From contig NW_027043820.1 in the NCBI RefSeq assembly GCF_037102585.1, positions 372,001-436,000 on the forward strand: a stretch of DNA of 64,000 nucleotides, read 5' to 3'. The notes beneath the pieces are model-generated. The model was not told where the DNA came from and ran no database searches. It worked only from the letters and a program-made list of their open reading frames with translations. Below, piece by piece: positions 51,616 through 60,425 of the stretch. Numbering within the stretch: the first letter of the stretch is position 1; every line of letters begins with the position of its first letter. Origin of the DNA: Saccharomycopsis crataegensis (taxonomy: Eukaryota > Ascomycota > Saccharomycetes > Ascoideales > Saccharomycopsidaceae). Both the position numbers and the translations under genes were made by a program.

Positions 51616-54600
51616 GGTTATGAGTTCAAATGCTCTTACTTCGTTCGCTGCTGATGAGAAGTTGAAGGGTTCCGGGAACTTTTATGATTGGTTTACTTTG
51701 ATCAGTGTTAAGATGAAGATGAAAGGTCTTGGTTTACATGCTTACTTGATCAATGGGGAAACCGGAACTGACGGGCTGGAAACTGCTAATGAAGTTGCCC
51801 AATTGATTGCTACTATGGATGAGATTATTTCAACAGCCATTTTCAACAGCATCTCAGGCGCTGCTTTGACTAAGGCTTCCGAATTTGATGGTACTGGTAG
51901 AAACTTGTTTATGTTTCTCAAGGATGCTTATGGTACATTGACTGTCACAAATGCTGTTGGTATTATCTCAGATTTAATTGACGCTAAGTGGTTGAAATCT
52001 AGCAACGGAAACGTTGAGAATTTCATTGATGCCTTCAATCACTTCAAGAATACTGTTGGCAAATTAGACGGAAACACTGTGTTGTGTGCGTTGTTTTTGA
52101 GCTTGGGTCAGAAAGCCGGGTTTAATGCAACTCTTTCCAGGGAAGTCATGACTGCGTATGAGTCTAGAAATGGCAGGACTATTGGAAATGTTGATATTGG
52201 GCTTGTCCAAGATTTGACAAGAGAAATCATTGGAGATAAATCGGTTGGTTCCACCAGTGTTGAGGGTTTGGAACCTGTGTTTGCTTTTAAGAAACAGTAC
52301 AAGTGCTTCAATTGTGGAAAACCCGGTCATTTCAAGAAGGATTGCAAGGCTCCTAGAAAGGAGAGAATGGGTGGTGATCTGAAGAATCCATCACCATCTT
52401 GGTATGCATTTATGGGAATGCATGGTAGTGCCTCCAGAGTGTACTTTGACTCTGGTGCCTCGCAACATATTTTGAATGACAGAAAGATGTTTAAAACCAT
52501 TGGTCCTTTTTCTGGTGAGATCTCAGGTATTGATGGTAGTTCTCTCGAGGTTCAAGGTATCGGGTCTGCGGTGTTTAAGTTACGTGATAACACCAGTATC
52601 GAAATCAAGGATGCTTATTATGTTCCAGGGTCAAAGGCCAATTTGATTTCTGTTTCCAAGGCTACTCTGAATGGTGCAAGATTATTATTTGAAGGAAACA
52701 AGGTGAAAATGTACCCTGAAAAGAAAGTGGTTGCTGTTAAAGATCCAGTTATGAGTGATCTTTATGCTTTGCACACCAGTGTCGATGGTGTGGCATTTAA
52801 CAGTGTTGATAAGAGCGGGTTGTGGCACCAGAGATTAGGCCATCCCAGTATGAATATTATGAACAAGTTCAATCTGATGTTTCATTTGGTGAAAGGTAAA
52901 CTTTACAGTGAAGATTCTGTGCAGTTATGTGAAAGCTGCTTGACAAGTAAAGGGGTTACCAGAAGACCAAAGAGCGGCAAGGGTGCTAAACCACAACAGC
53001 CTTTACAATTGTTGCATATGGACGTGTGTGGCCCAATCAATTATGGGTCTATTGATTCGAGCAAATATTTTCTCACTATTGTCGACGGGTATTCCAAGTT
53101 TGTGGAGGTTAAGTGTTTGAAAAACAAGTCAGAGTGTGCTGACAGGATTATTGAGTTTATTACATACACCGAAACAATGTTCAAGTCTCAGGGAAAAGAG
53201 TTTACCGTGGGAACTATCCGCACTGATAATGGTGGTGAATTTGTTACAGGAAAGTTGCATGATTTCATGAGAAGCAAAGGTATTGCCCATGAGTTGACTG
53301 TGCCACACCATAGTTATCAAAATGGTGTTGCTGAAAGAATGCATCGGACAATTCAAGACAAAACTAGGTCTTTAATTATTGGGGCTTCTATGCCGGTTCA
53401 GTTTTGGTCTGAAGGTGTCCGCACGGCTGTTTATTTGATTAACAGGACGCCATCCCGCGTTATTAATTTCCACACACCATATGGTCGTTGGTATGGATAC
53501 AAGCCGGGCCTTGACCATCTTCGCTGCTTTGGTTCCCTTGCATATGTGGTTATACCAAACAGTTTGAGAAATGGGAAATTTGATGCTACCGCCAAGGTTG
53601 GAGTGATGCTCGGGTATGATAGAGATCACTGTGCGTACAGAATTTTTGATCCTGCTGCCAACAAGATTATTGTGGCGACTCAGGTCAGATTTGATGAGTC
53701 AAGATATTACTATCAGGATGTGAAGCGAGTCACTGATGTGGATACCGAGATTGCTAAGGTAAGCAGCTCTGGTGGTATGGGTTTTGCTGGTGGCGTTGCA
53801 CCAGGCCCTGTTATAAGTGATCCAGACTTAGAGGATGTTGCAAGTGAGATCTCGGTTGATGATGAACGAATGGTTTCCGATTTGGATGATTCAGAAAGAG
53901 AGTCCACTGTTTCCTCAGGCAAAGACGTGGAAATGAGAATCATAGACGATGATGAGGATGCCACTGGAGAGTTAATCCCATCAAGGATGGTTTCAGAAGA
54001 GTTCAAGTTGGTTACTGCTACAAAAAGGAAAAGATCATCGGGTTCTAGACCCAAGAAAAGTACAGGTTTGATTAAAAGAAATCCATTTGGGATCTTGGCA
54101 GAAGTTGAACAAGAATCTGATACATTCAGTTCAGATTCAGAGAGGGAAATTGCTATTGAGAAACCACAAAGGAAGAAATACAGAAACGACAGTAGCTCAA
54201 AAGAGCTTACTTCTTTTGTTCCTAATGGTAGTAGCAATGACAACTTGGTGGTTTCGGAAATTGAGCCACATGTTGAACAGCCAAGTGATTGTGATGAGGA
54301 ATCAGAACTGAATGATGTTGCCGAAGGCAAGTTGTTAGAGTACAAACCTGTGAATTATGTTGCCTCTTGTTTTATGGCTGGTGAAGCTGCTGCTTTGGCT
54401 GGTGGAAGTGATGTTCCTGGAAATTATAAGGAAGCCATGAAGAGCAACGAAAGTGCAGAATGGAAGCGCGCTTGTGACGAAGAAATTGCGGCTCACAAGG
54501 AGAATTCCACTTATGAATTGGTCGAGTTGCCGAAAGGAAGAAAGCCAATTACATGTCGTTGGGTCTTTGCAAAGAAAGATAACGGAGTCTTCAAGGGAAG

Positions 54601-55945
54601 ACTTGTTGCTCGAGGATTCACACAGGTGAAGGGTATTGACTACAATGAGACATTCTCACCTGTGGTGCGTTATGAATCTATCAGGTTGATGTTGAGTATT
54701 GCAGCTAAGAATGGAATGGCAGTTCATCAGATGGATGTGAAAACTGCATTCCTCAACGGATCTCTTCAGGAAGAATTATACATGACTCAACCAGAAGGGT
54801 ATGTGGTTAAAGGAAGGGAAACCAGTGTCTTGAGATTGAAGAAAAGCTTGTATGGTTTGAAACAGGCTCCCTTGGTGTGGAATGAAAGAATCCACAGTGT
54901 TTTGTCGTCGCTTGGTTTTGTCAGAAACGGTGCTGAATATTGTCTATATTCAAGGAAATCCGAAAAGTCTTTTGTGATGGTTGCGCTTTACGTTGATGAT
55001 TTATTGATAACTGGTACCTCAGATTTTGCCATCAGGAAAGTGAAAAGTGAATTGATGAATGTCTTCAAGATGAAGGACTTGGGAATAGTCAGGAAATTTT
55101 TGGGTATCAATATCTCGCAAGATAATGGAGGTATTAACATGAGCTTGAAAGACTATATTGGCTCTATGTTAAAGGAATTTGGAATGGAGAATTGCAACCC
55201 AGATAAGACGCCTACTATTGCTGGTCAGGAGCTCACCTTGGTGGACAACAGTGCTGAGGATTGTGATGCCACAGCTTACAGATCTTTGGTTGGAAAATTA
55301 TTGTTTGCTGCTAATACTGTGAGAAGCGATATCAGCTATATCGTCGGTGTTCTATCCAGATACCTCAAGGAACCAAAGGAGGTGCATTATAAGGCAGCAA
55401 AGAGAGTTTTAAGATACTTGAAAGGAACCAAAGATTTGGGAATAAGATATGAGGCTGGCAATAATGATAACGGTGAGCTTCTTGGATACTGTGATGCTGA
55501 CTGGGCTGGAGATAAGTCAGACAGAAAGTCTACTACTGGGTTTGTGTTCAAATATGCCAATGGTGCAATCACATGGAGATCTAAGAAGCAAGCTACTGTT
55601 GCTCTTTCTACGGCAGAGGCTGAATACATGTCACTAAGTGAAGGAGTCAAGGAAGCATTATGGCTAATGCAAGTGTTCAAGGAATTTGGGATCAATACTG
55701 GTCCAGTGAGGATGTTTGATGATAACCAAGGGTGTATTGAGATGGCAAAGCATCCAGCTTTCCATCATCGCACCAAACACATTGACATCAGGACTCACTT
55801 TATCAGGGACCACATTGGATCTGGCTCTATCAATTTGGAGTACTTGAGCACTGGTGTTATGATTGCTGATATGTTTACAAAAGGTCTTGCTGCCCCTCAA
55901 TTCTTGGAGTTGAGAAGGCTCTGTGGTATGGAGACTTTGAATTGA
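51581..55945 (+). CDS. Copia family-2 gag-pol polyprotein
   Basis: About 1454 residues if the ATG inside the LTR is used (an alternative start is just after the LTR). Parts in order: gag (FYDWF, ALTKASEFDG region); CCHC knuckle C-FN-C-GKPG-H-FKKD-C; protease box DSGAS; GAG-pre-integrase LWHQRLGHPS; integrase core (D, D and E boxes); reverse transcriptase with YVDDLL; RNase H. Gag and pol are in one frame, as in Ty5. No break is seen. Confidence 0.92.
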   Translation: MSFVTRVTKLQQVMSSNALTSFAADEKLKGSGNFYDWFTLISVKMKMKGLGLHAYLINGETGTDGLETANEVAQLIATMDEIISTAIFNSISGAALTKASEFDGTGRNLFMFLKDAYGTLTVTNAVGIISDLIDAKWLKSSNGNVENFIDAFNHFKNTVGKLDGNTVLCALFLSLGQKAGFNATLSREVMTAYESRNGRTIGNVDIGLVQDLTREIIGDKSVGSTSVEGLEPVFAFKKQYKCFNCGKPGHFKKDCKAPRKERMGGDLKNPSPSWYAFMGMHGSASRVYFDSGASQHILNDRKMFKTIGPFSGEISGIDGSSLEVQGIGSAVFKLRDNTSIEIKDAYYVPGSKANLISVSKATLNGARLLFEGNKVKMYPEKKVVAVKDPVMSDLYALHTSVDGVAFNSVDKSGLWHQRLGHPSMNIMNKFNLMFHLVKGKLYSEDSVQLCESCLTSKGVTRRPKSGKGAKPQQPLQLLHMDVCGPINYGSIDSSKYFLTIVDGYSKFVEVKCLKNKSECADRIIEFITYTETMFKSQGKEFTVGTIRTDNGGEFVTGKLHDFMRSKGIAHELTVPHHSYQNGVAERMHRTIQDKTRSLIIGASMPVQFWSEGVRTAVYLINRTPSRVINFHTPYGRWYGYKPGLDHLRCFGSLAYVVIPNSLRNGKFDATAKVGVMLGYDRDHCAYRIFDPAANKIIVATQVRFDESRYYYQDVKRVTDVDTEIAKVSSSGGMGFAGGVAPGPVISDPDLEDVASEISVDDERMVSDLDDSERESTVSSGKDVEMRIIDDDEDATGELIPSRMVSEEFKLVTATKRKRSSGSRPKKSTGLIKRNPFGILAEVEQESDTFSSDSEREIAIEKPQRKKYRNDSSSKELTSFVPNGSSNDNLVVSEIEPHVEQPSDCDEESELNDVAEGKLLEYKPVNYVASCFMAGEAAALAGGSDVPGNYKEAMKSNESAEWKRACDEEIAAHKENSTYELVELPKGRKPITCRWVFAKKDNGVFKGRLVARGFTQVKGIDYNETFSPVVRYESIRLMLSIAAKNGMAVHQMDVKTAFLNGSLQEELYMTQPEGYVVKGRETSVLRLKKSLYGLKQAPLVWNERIHSVLSSLGFVRNGAEYCLYSRKSEKSFVMVALYVDDLLITGTSDFAIRKVKSELMNVFKMKDLGIVRKFLGINISQDNGGINMSLKDYIGSMLKEFGMENCNPDKTPTIAGQELTLVDNSAEDCDATAYRSLVGKLLFAANTVRSDISYIVGVLSRYLKEPKEVHYKAAKRVLRYLKGTKDLGIRYEAGNNDNGELLGYCDADWAGDKSDRKSTTGFVFKYANGAITWRSKKQATVALSTAEAEYMSLSEGVKEALWLMQVFKEFGINTGPVRMFDDNQGCIEMAKHPAFHHRTKHIDIRTHFIRDHIGSGSINLEYLSTGVMIADMFTKGLAAPQFLELRRLCGMETLN

Positions 55946-55952
55946 GAGAGGG

Positions 55953-56330
55953 TGTTGAGTTGGCAATCCAAAGTTATGTGGTTAGTCATTGTTCATGGAA
56001 CCTTCTAGAACTTATGGAACCTTCTAGAACTTATGGAACCTTCTGGAATTCCATGGAACATTCTAGAACTCATGGAACCTTCTAGAATTCCATGGAACAT
56101 TCTAGAACTCATGGAACCTTCTAGAATTCCATGGAACATTCTAGAGCTTATGGAACCTTCTAGAACCCATTGAGATTAATATAAATATGGGCCATGCCCC
56201 CCATAGTCTGAGTTTGTCCTTTATATAATTTAGATAGTTAACAAGTAAAACAAGTATAACAAGGGAATAAATATTATTGAATATTATTGTTATCAATGTC
56301 TTTTGTAACTAGAGTTACAAAACTACAACA
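55953..56330 (+). repeat. Copia family-2 3' LTR (378 bp)
   Basis: Same sequence as the 5' LTR by eye, including the heat-shock-element-like array. Followed by the AACTC duplication. Confidence 0.95.
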
Positions 56331-56508
56331 AACTCCATGACCAGTTTTGGGATCTCCATTTGATAGATAGTTGGTATACCGTCTTGAATGGACTTGGCAA
56401 GGTCTGAGTGTTTGATATTCATTGGGTTCAATGTTTGTTGTTGAGATATTGGTTTGGACAATAATTTATACCAAGCCACAAAAGCACATTTTTCCGCTGT
56501 GGTGAACA
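56331..56508 (-). mobile_element. LINE-C copy C3, continuation
   Basis: Continues ORF2 of C3 after the copia insertion, to the MFTTAEKCAF region. It ends at GTGAACATC, where the inverted segment starts. In C2 this point is at about 44968. Confidence 0.85.
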
Positions 56509-56616
56509 TCGGCCCAAATCAAGTTGGTTTCATACCTGAAAGATCCTCCTTCTCTAATATAACAATTTTCGGTGACTTGCTTTCCAGTTTAATATCCCCA
56601 CAAGACAAGCCACATG
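56509..56616 (+). mobile_element. LINE-C copy C3, inverted 5' segment
   Basis: 108 bp of LINE-C ORF2 in the opposite orientation (GPNQVGFIPERSSFSNITIF on the plus strand), matching about 46079-46183 of C2 in reverse. About 1.1 kb between this piece and the 3' part is missing. This is the layout left by twin priming of L1-type LINEs. Confidence 0.85.
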
Positions 56617-56871
56617 TTTTATTTTTTTTTTTTTTCCAATAATTTCGATTTATATTAAATCTCATAAGTATATAATTATATAAACTTGTTCTTGGTTTTG
56701 AGGAGGAAAATCTTCAAAAGACGAAGAATTTCAATTTTTTTAAATTAATATTCAACAGTGTGAGATTTCTACTCACTAAAAACCCCCTTTAAGATATTGA
56801 CTATTTTTATTTTTATTTTTAATATTATTTTTATTTTTATTTTTATTTTGTTTTATGGTTATTTTAATTTT

Positions 56872-59800
56872 TTAGTAGACCGCTGTAATAAGATATAATA
56901 ATGTTTTCATTGATTGATTTGTCCAATCTGCATTATTTGACCTTCGTACCCTATTATATATTTCAATGTAATAAGCGAAGCGATCCAATTTTATCATAGT
57001 TTGTTTCTGATGTTGATGCAATATGATGTTATCCCATGTTTGAGATATTCCCATTTTTAATATTTTCCATAAGTTTCTTGATACTGTGCAATTTATGTAG
57101 TAATGGGTGATGTAGGCTTCCTTGATATGGTCAGGATCCCTGGGGTTGGTGTTCCAATTTTCTGGAGGAAAATTACAAACATGGCAACGGGAATTTGTTG
57201 ATTTGAACAATGTGAGCCCCAACATCATGAGGTGGAGGTTCTCCATTGAACCCGGTACCCACCTTTTGATCTGGTTAATCTGTTTCCAAAATTTTCTTTG
57301 TTGTGGCTCCAGGGGGTATGTGATTTTGGTCAATGTTGTTGATGCTTTGGAGACGTCTCGTTTGAGTTGTTCCTGTTTGCTGCCGTTCTTAAAATCAAAA
57401 GTGAACATTTTTTGATGGTGGGCCTTGTATTTCTCTGGTACTGGTTTTGCTAAATTGTCCTGGATATCTTCAATCTTCAATCTTCTGCATCTGTGATACC
57501 TTGTTTTTCCCTGGTTCTCTAGATCAAATAAAATCGACCATGATTTGAGGTATTTTTTCTCTTCTAGTGAGAAAATGTTGCTTTTGACAATGTCAGAAAG
57601 GGTAATTTTCTTGGTGGAGCTGCCAGGATATGAGAGTTGGTAGCCAAGTAACGGAAAGTACCATATATGTGTTTGGATGGAGTTTCTGTCAATCATACTT
57701 CCAATTCTTTGAAAGTGAGATTCTGGATGGAGTTGAGATTTTTGGTATTGATCAAGTAGAGATTCCACTTGGATTTGGGTGTTAATGGCGTATTGGATTT
57801 TATATCTCAAGATTTGGTGATATAAATATTTTTCCAGGGATGTTAGTAGTTGGTATATGACGTGTGCGTACCGATATAGGAAGTGGTTTTTGAGATCGAG
57901 CATTCCATATCCTCCCATCTGGGTGGAAGTTTTGAGGGTGGAAAGGGATAGGCTGCCAATCCTGCGACAAAGGTGTTGAAATGATTCCTCAATCTTAGTG
58001 GTGGTAGAGTTAGAAAGGGGCTGATGCATTGCACGATATAAGAGTTTAGGGATAATGTAAGTATTGTACCCCAATACCTTTTCCGCTAAGCTGAGATGGT
58101 GCATTTGTGTGAGATAATATTTGTATTTGATGTTTTTCAATACCTGATCTTGATGTAGTGGTGTGTTTAGTGGAATACCCAAGTACACTATTGAGGGAGT
58201 GGAGGTAAAGACAGGGACCTGTTCATAGGGTAGTTTTGTCAAGGGTCCAAAGGTGCGATGATATTCGGCTGTATGGTATAGCTTGGATTTATCGGTGCTA
58301 AGGGTACTGCCTGAATATTTTTCAAAGTCCTTGATGTATTGGAGGGTGGTGAATAATTCAGTGTCATCTTTTACAAATATGGTGACATCATCAGCAAATG
58401 CTGTGACCTTTATCAGGATATCGGGGTTCATGGGATTCTGGATGGCAAAGTCTTTACCCAGTGGTTGCATGGAAATGGTCAATTCATTCCGGACTTCTAA
58501 TTTTATGCCATGATTTTTTGTTTGAATATTTTCTAATAAAGGTTGTATGGCCAAGAGAAAGATACTGGGGCTTATTGGATTGCCCTGTAAGGTGCCCGAG
58601 GCTAACTTAAATAGCGGACCATGAAAGTTGTTGATCATTATGGAAGCAGTTGCTGATTTCAAGATGTTTATTAGTAATCGGCGAAAATTTGTACCAAGGT
58701 TTAGAATTTGGAAGAGGTGGTCTAGGTATGCATGCGAGATACTATCAAAAGCCTTTTGAAAGTCAGCCACAAGGATTTTGGAGGTGCGCAGCAATTGAAA
58801 AAGGTTGGAGTCTGGTCTCATTGAGTGGAAGACTTCTTTGAAAGCAGCAATTTGCTCGAAGGACGTACGTCCTGGGACGAAACCAGTTTGTTCGGAACCC
58901 ACAAGCTGAGGGATGAATTTGAGTAATCGGTTGTTTAACACTATAGCGAGGATGCGCATATTAGTGTTAATTAATGAGATTGGCCTATAATTGGGTAAAA
59001 ACTCTTTATTTTTCCTGGGTTTGAGGATTAATGTAATCAAAACCAGACTATAGTCAATAGGGATTGACCCAGCGGAAAGGATAGTGTTGAATTCTTGGAG
59101 GAGGATATGCTTAATGTTTTCCCAGGCTTCCTTATAGAATGTATAAGGGATTCCATCAGGACCAGGCTCACTCTTTGAGTTTGCCTGCCATATTGCGTCC
59201 TTGATCTCCAGTTCGATAATTGGGTTATCTAACTGTATAGCTTCGTGGGCCATTAGTTTCCTGGAAGAGATCGTCGTTAGGAGGTATTGGCGAATGGCAT
59301 TCGGATCATGGTAGTCTTTAGCCGAAAAAATGTCCTTGTAATAGGACGTGGCATGGGCCAATAAATCTTGAATATCGGTGAGTTTCCTATCTCCAGCAAT
59401 GACAAAAGCATCAATTGGATTTGTGTTTGGGTTCTGTTTAAAAACAGAGTTCAATCTTTCATAAGGGTCAGGTAAAATAGATGGGTCACTGCGTTGGAGA
59501 GAGTTCAATGCCGTTTTTGTTAGTGGTGCTAACAGTCGGATCTCTGCAATCAAATGGGATATGGATGGCAATTGTGATAACTTCTTGGAGTTAGCAATAA
59601 ATGGTATTAGTTGGTTGTGCAATTTGAAACGCTTTGGTCCTAGTTGCACTAAATTAAAGGAGAGGGCAAATTTGATGCTAATTTCGTCATGTGTGGAAAT
59701 AGTACCAAGGGTATTTGTCTGGCTAAGAGCAGTATTCTCCAACAAACCCTCAGAAATATAAAATCGATCTAAGCGACGATTTTTACCGTTTGAGGCTCGG

Positions 59801-60423
59801 TTAGTGGAAGGGAGACCTTTGGACAGCAGGAGGTAGAAAGCGTCTTTGAGATTGAAGCATTCAATGAAATCGTTTAGTTTTTTTAGATGTTTCAGAATTT
59901 TTTTATTTTTTTTTGATTTTGGAATTTCTAAGATATTGTTGAAATCTCCTCCAACCACTATTTCGATGTGTGAGTTTGGGTATTTGATAGCCAAATGGCC
60001 CAACAACTCACCGAGTAGCTGGTGCAACTGGGAATGAATAGTCAATTGGGCTTTTTGTTGTCCAGTTGGGTTGTATAGGTTTATCAATAATAATAGAGTT
60101 TTGCCATCATTCCAAGATATTACTAGATCAGTAAGGTATCCGGTTAGATGTGACTCAAGTTTATCGGAAATGAAATTTTTTAGTATTACCGTGCCCATGG
60201 AGGGGATATTTCTCAATAGTATAGCCGCTCGGGGGTAAGGGGAATTATTTACATGAAAGGAATGTTGATGGAAGTTTCGGATCAAAGCCTCACAGTCTTT
60301 CGGAAGTTCTTGAAAGAAAAGGATGTGCTGTTTGTTGTATTTGGAGAGGTGATGTTGGGAGGTGAAATGATATCTCTGAATATTTTGAGATATTAGATTG
60401 AAGGATTTCTTATGGGTAGTCAT
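56872..60423 (-). CDS. LINE-A ORF2 (endonuclease-reverse transcriptase)
   Basis: 1183 residues, fully open. APE-like endonuclease: QNIQR (~13), FFQEL (~37), VGGDFNN (~160), RRLDRFYIS (~222), STHDE (~243). Reverse transcriptase: NYRPISLINT, FQKAFDSISH and the FADD catalytic box around residues 450-680, with GTLQGNPISP. C-terminal zinc motif CHVC ... HYYINC near residue 1090. The start lies 2 nt past the ORF1 stop, consistent with translation by reinitiation. Together with ORF1 it would form the retrotransposition complex, and it may also serve the SINE. Confidence 0.92.
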   Translation of the reverse strand: MTTHKKSFNLISQNIQRYHFTSQHHLSKYNKQHILFFQELPKDCEALIRNFHQHSFHVNNSPYPRAAILLRNIPSMGTVILKNFISDKLESHLTGYLTDLVISWNDGKTLLLLINLYNPTGQQKAQLTIHSQLHQLLGELLGHLAIKYPNSHIEIVVGGDFNNILEIPKSKKNKKILKHLKKLNDFIECFNLKDAFYLLLSKGLPSTNRASNGKNRRLDRFYISEGLLENTALSQTNTLGTISTHDEISIKFALSFNLVQLGPKRFKLHNQLIPFIANSKKLSQLPSISHLIAEIRLLAPLTKTALNSLQRSDPSILPDPYERLNSVFKQNPNTNPIDAFVIAGDRKLTDIQDLLAHATSYYKDIFSAKDYHDPNAIRQYLLTTISSRKLMAHEAIQLDNPIIELEIKDAIWQANSKSEPGPDGIPYTFYKEAWENIKHILLQEFNTILSAGSIPIDYSLVLITLILKPRKNKEFLPNYRPISLINTNMRILAIVLNNRLLKFIPQLVGSEQTGFVPGRTSFEQIAAFKEVFHSMRPDSNLFQLLRTSKILVADFQKAFDSISHAYLDHLFQILNLGTNFRRLLINILKSATASIMINNFHGPLFKLASGTLQGNPISPSIFLLAIQPLLENIQTKNHGIKLEVRNELTISMQPLGKDFAIQNPMNPDILIKVTAFADDVTIFVKDDTELFTTLQYIKDFEKYSGSTLSTDKSKLYHTAEYHRTFGPLTKLPYEQVPVFTSTPSIVYLGIPLNTPLHQDQVLKNIKYKYYLTQMHHLSLAEKVLGYNTYIIPKLLYRAMHQPLSNSTTTKIEESFQHLCRRIGSLSLSTLKTSTQMGGYGMLDLKNHFLYRYAHVIYQLLTSLEKYLYHQILRYKIQYAINTQIQVESLLDQYQKSQLHPESHFQRIGSMIDRNSIQTHIWYFPLLGYQLSYPGSSTKKITLSDIVKSNIFSLEEKKYLKSWSILFDLENQGKTRYHRCRRLKIEDIQDNLAKPVPEKYKAHHQKMFTFDFKNGSKQEQLKRDVSKASTTLTKITYPLEPQQRKFWKQINQIKRWVPGSMENLHLMMLGLTLFKSTNSRCHVCNFPPENWNTNPRDPDHIKEAYITHYYINCTVSRNLWKILKMGISQTWDNIILHQHQKQTMIKLDRFAYYIEIYNRVRRSNNADWTNQSMKTLLYLITAVY

Positions 60424-60425
60424 GA

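Larger units (their letters stand above)
51238..56330 (+). mobile_element. Ty1/copia (Ty5-like) element, family 2 (looks whole)
   Basis: 5093 bp with 378-bp LTRs at 51238-51615 and 55953-56330 that look identical, so it is very recent. Flanked by AACTC on both sides (51233-51237 and 56331-56335). Half-tRNA type primer site (GGTTATGAG) after the 5' LTR and polypurine GAGAGAGGG before the 3' LTR. One open gag-pol frame. It shares patches of near identity with family 1 in an otherwise diverged background. Inserted in LINE C3. Confidence 0.95.

Noticed and set aside
59878-59965. A regulatory T-rich element in LINE-A ORF2
   Set aside because: The T-rich stretch simply encodes lysine-rich codons on the minus strand within an open ORF2.
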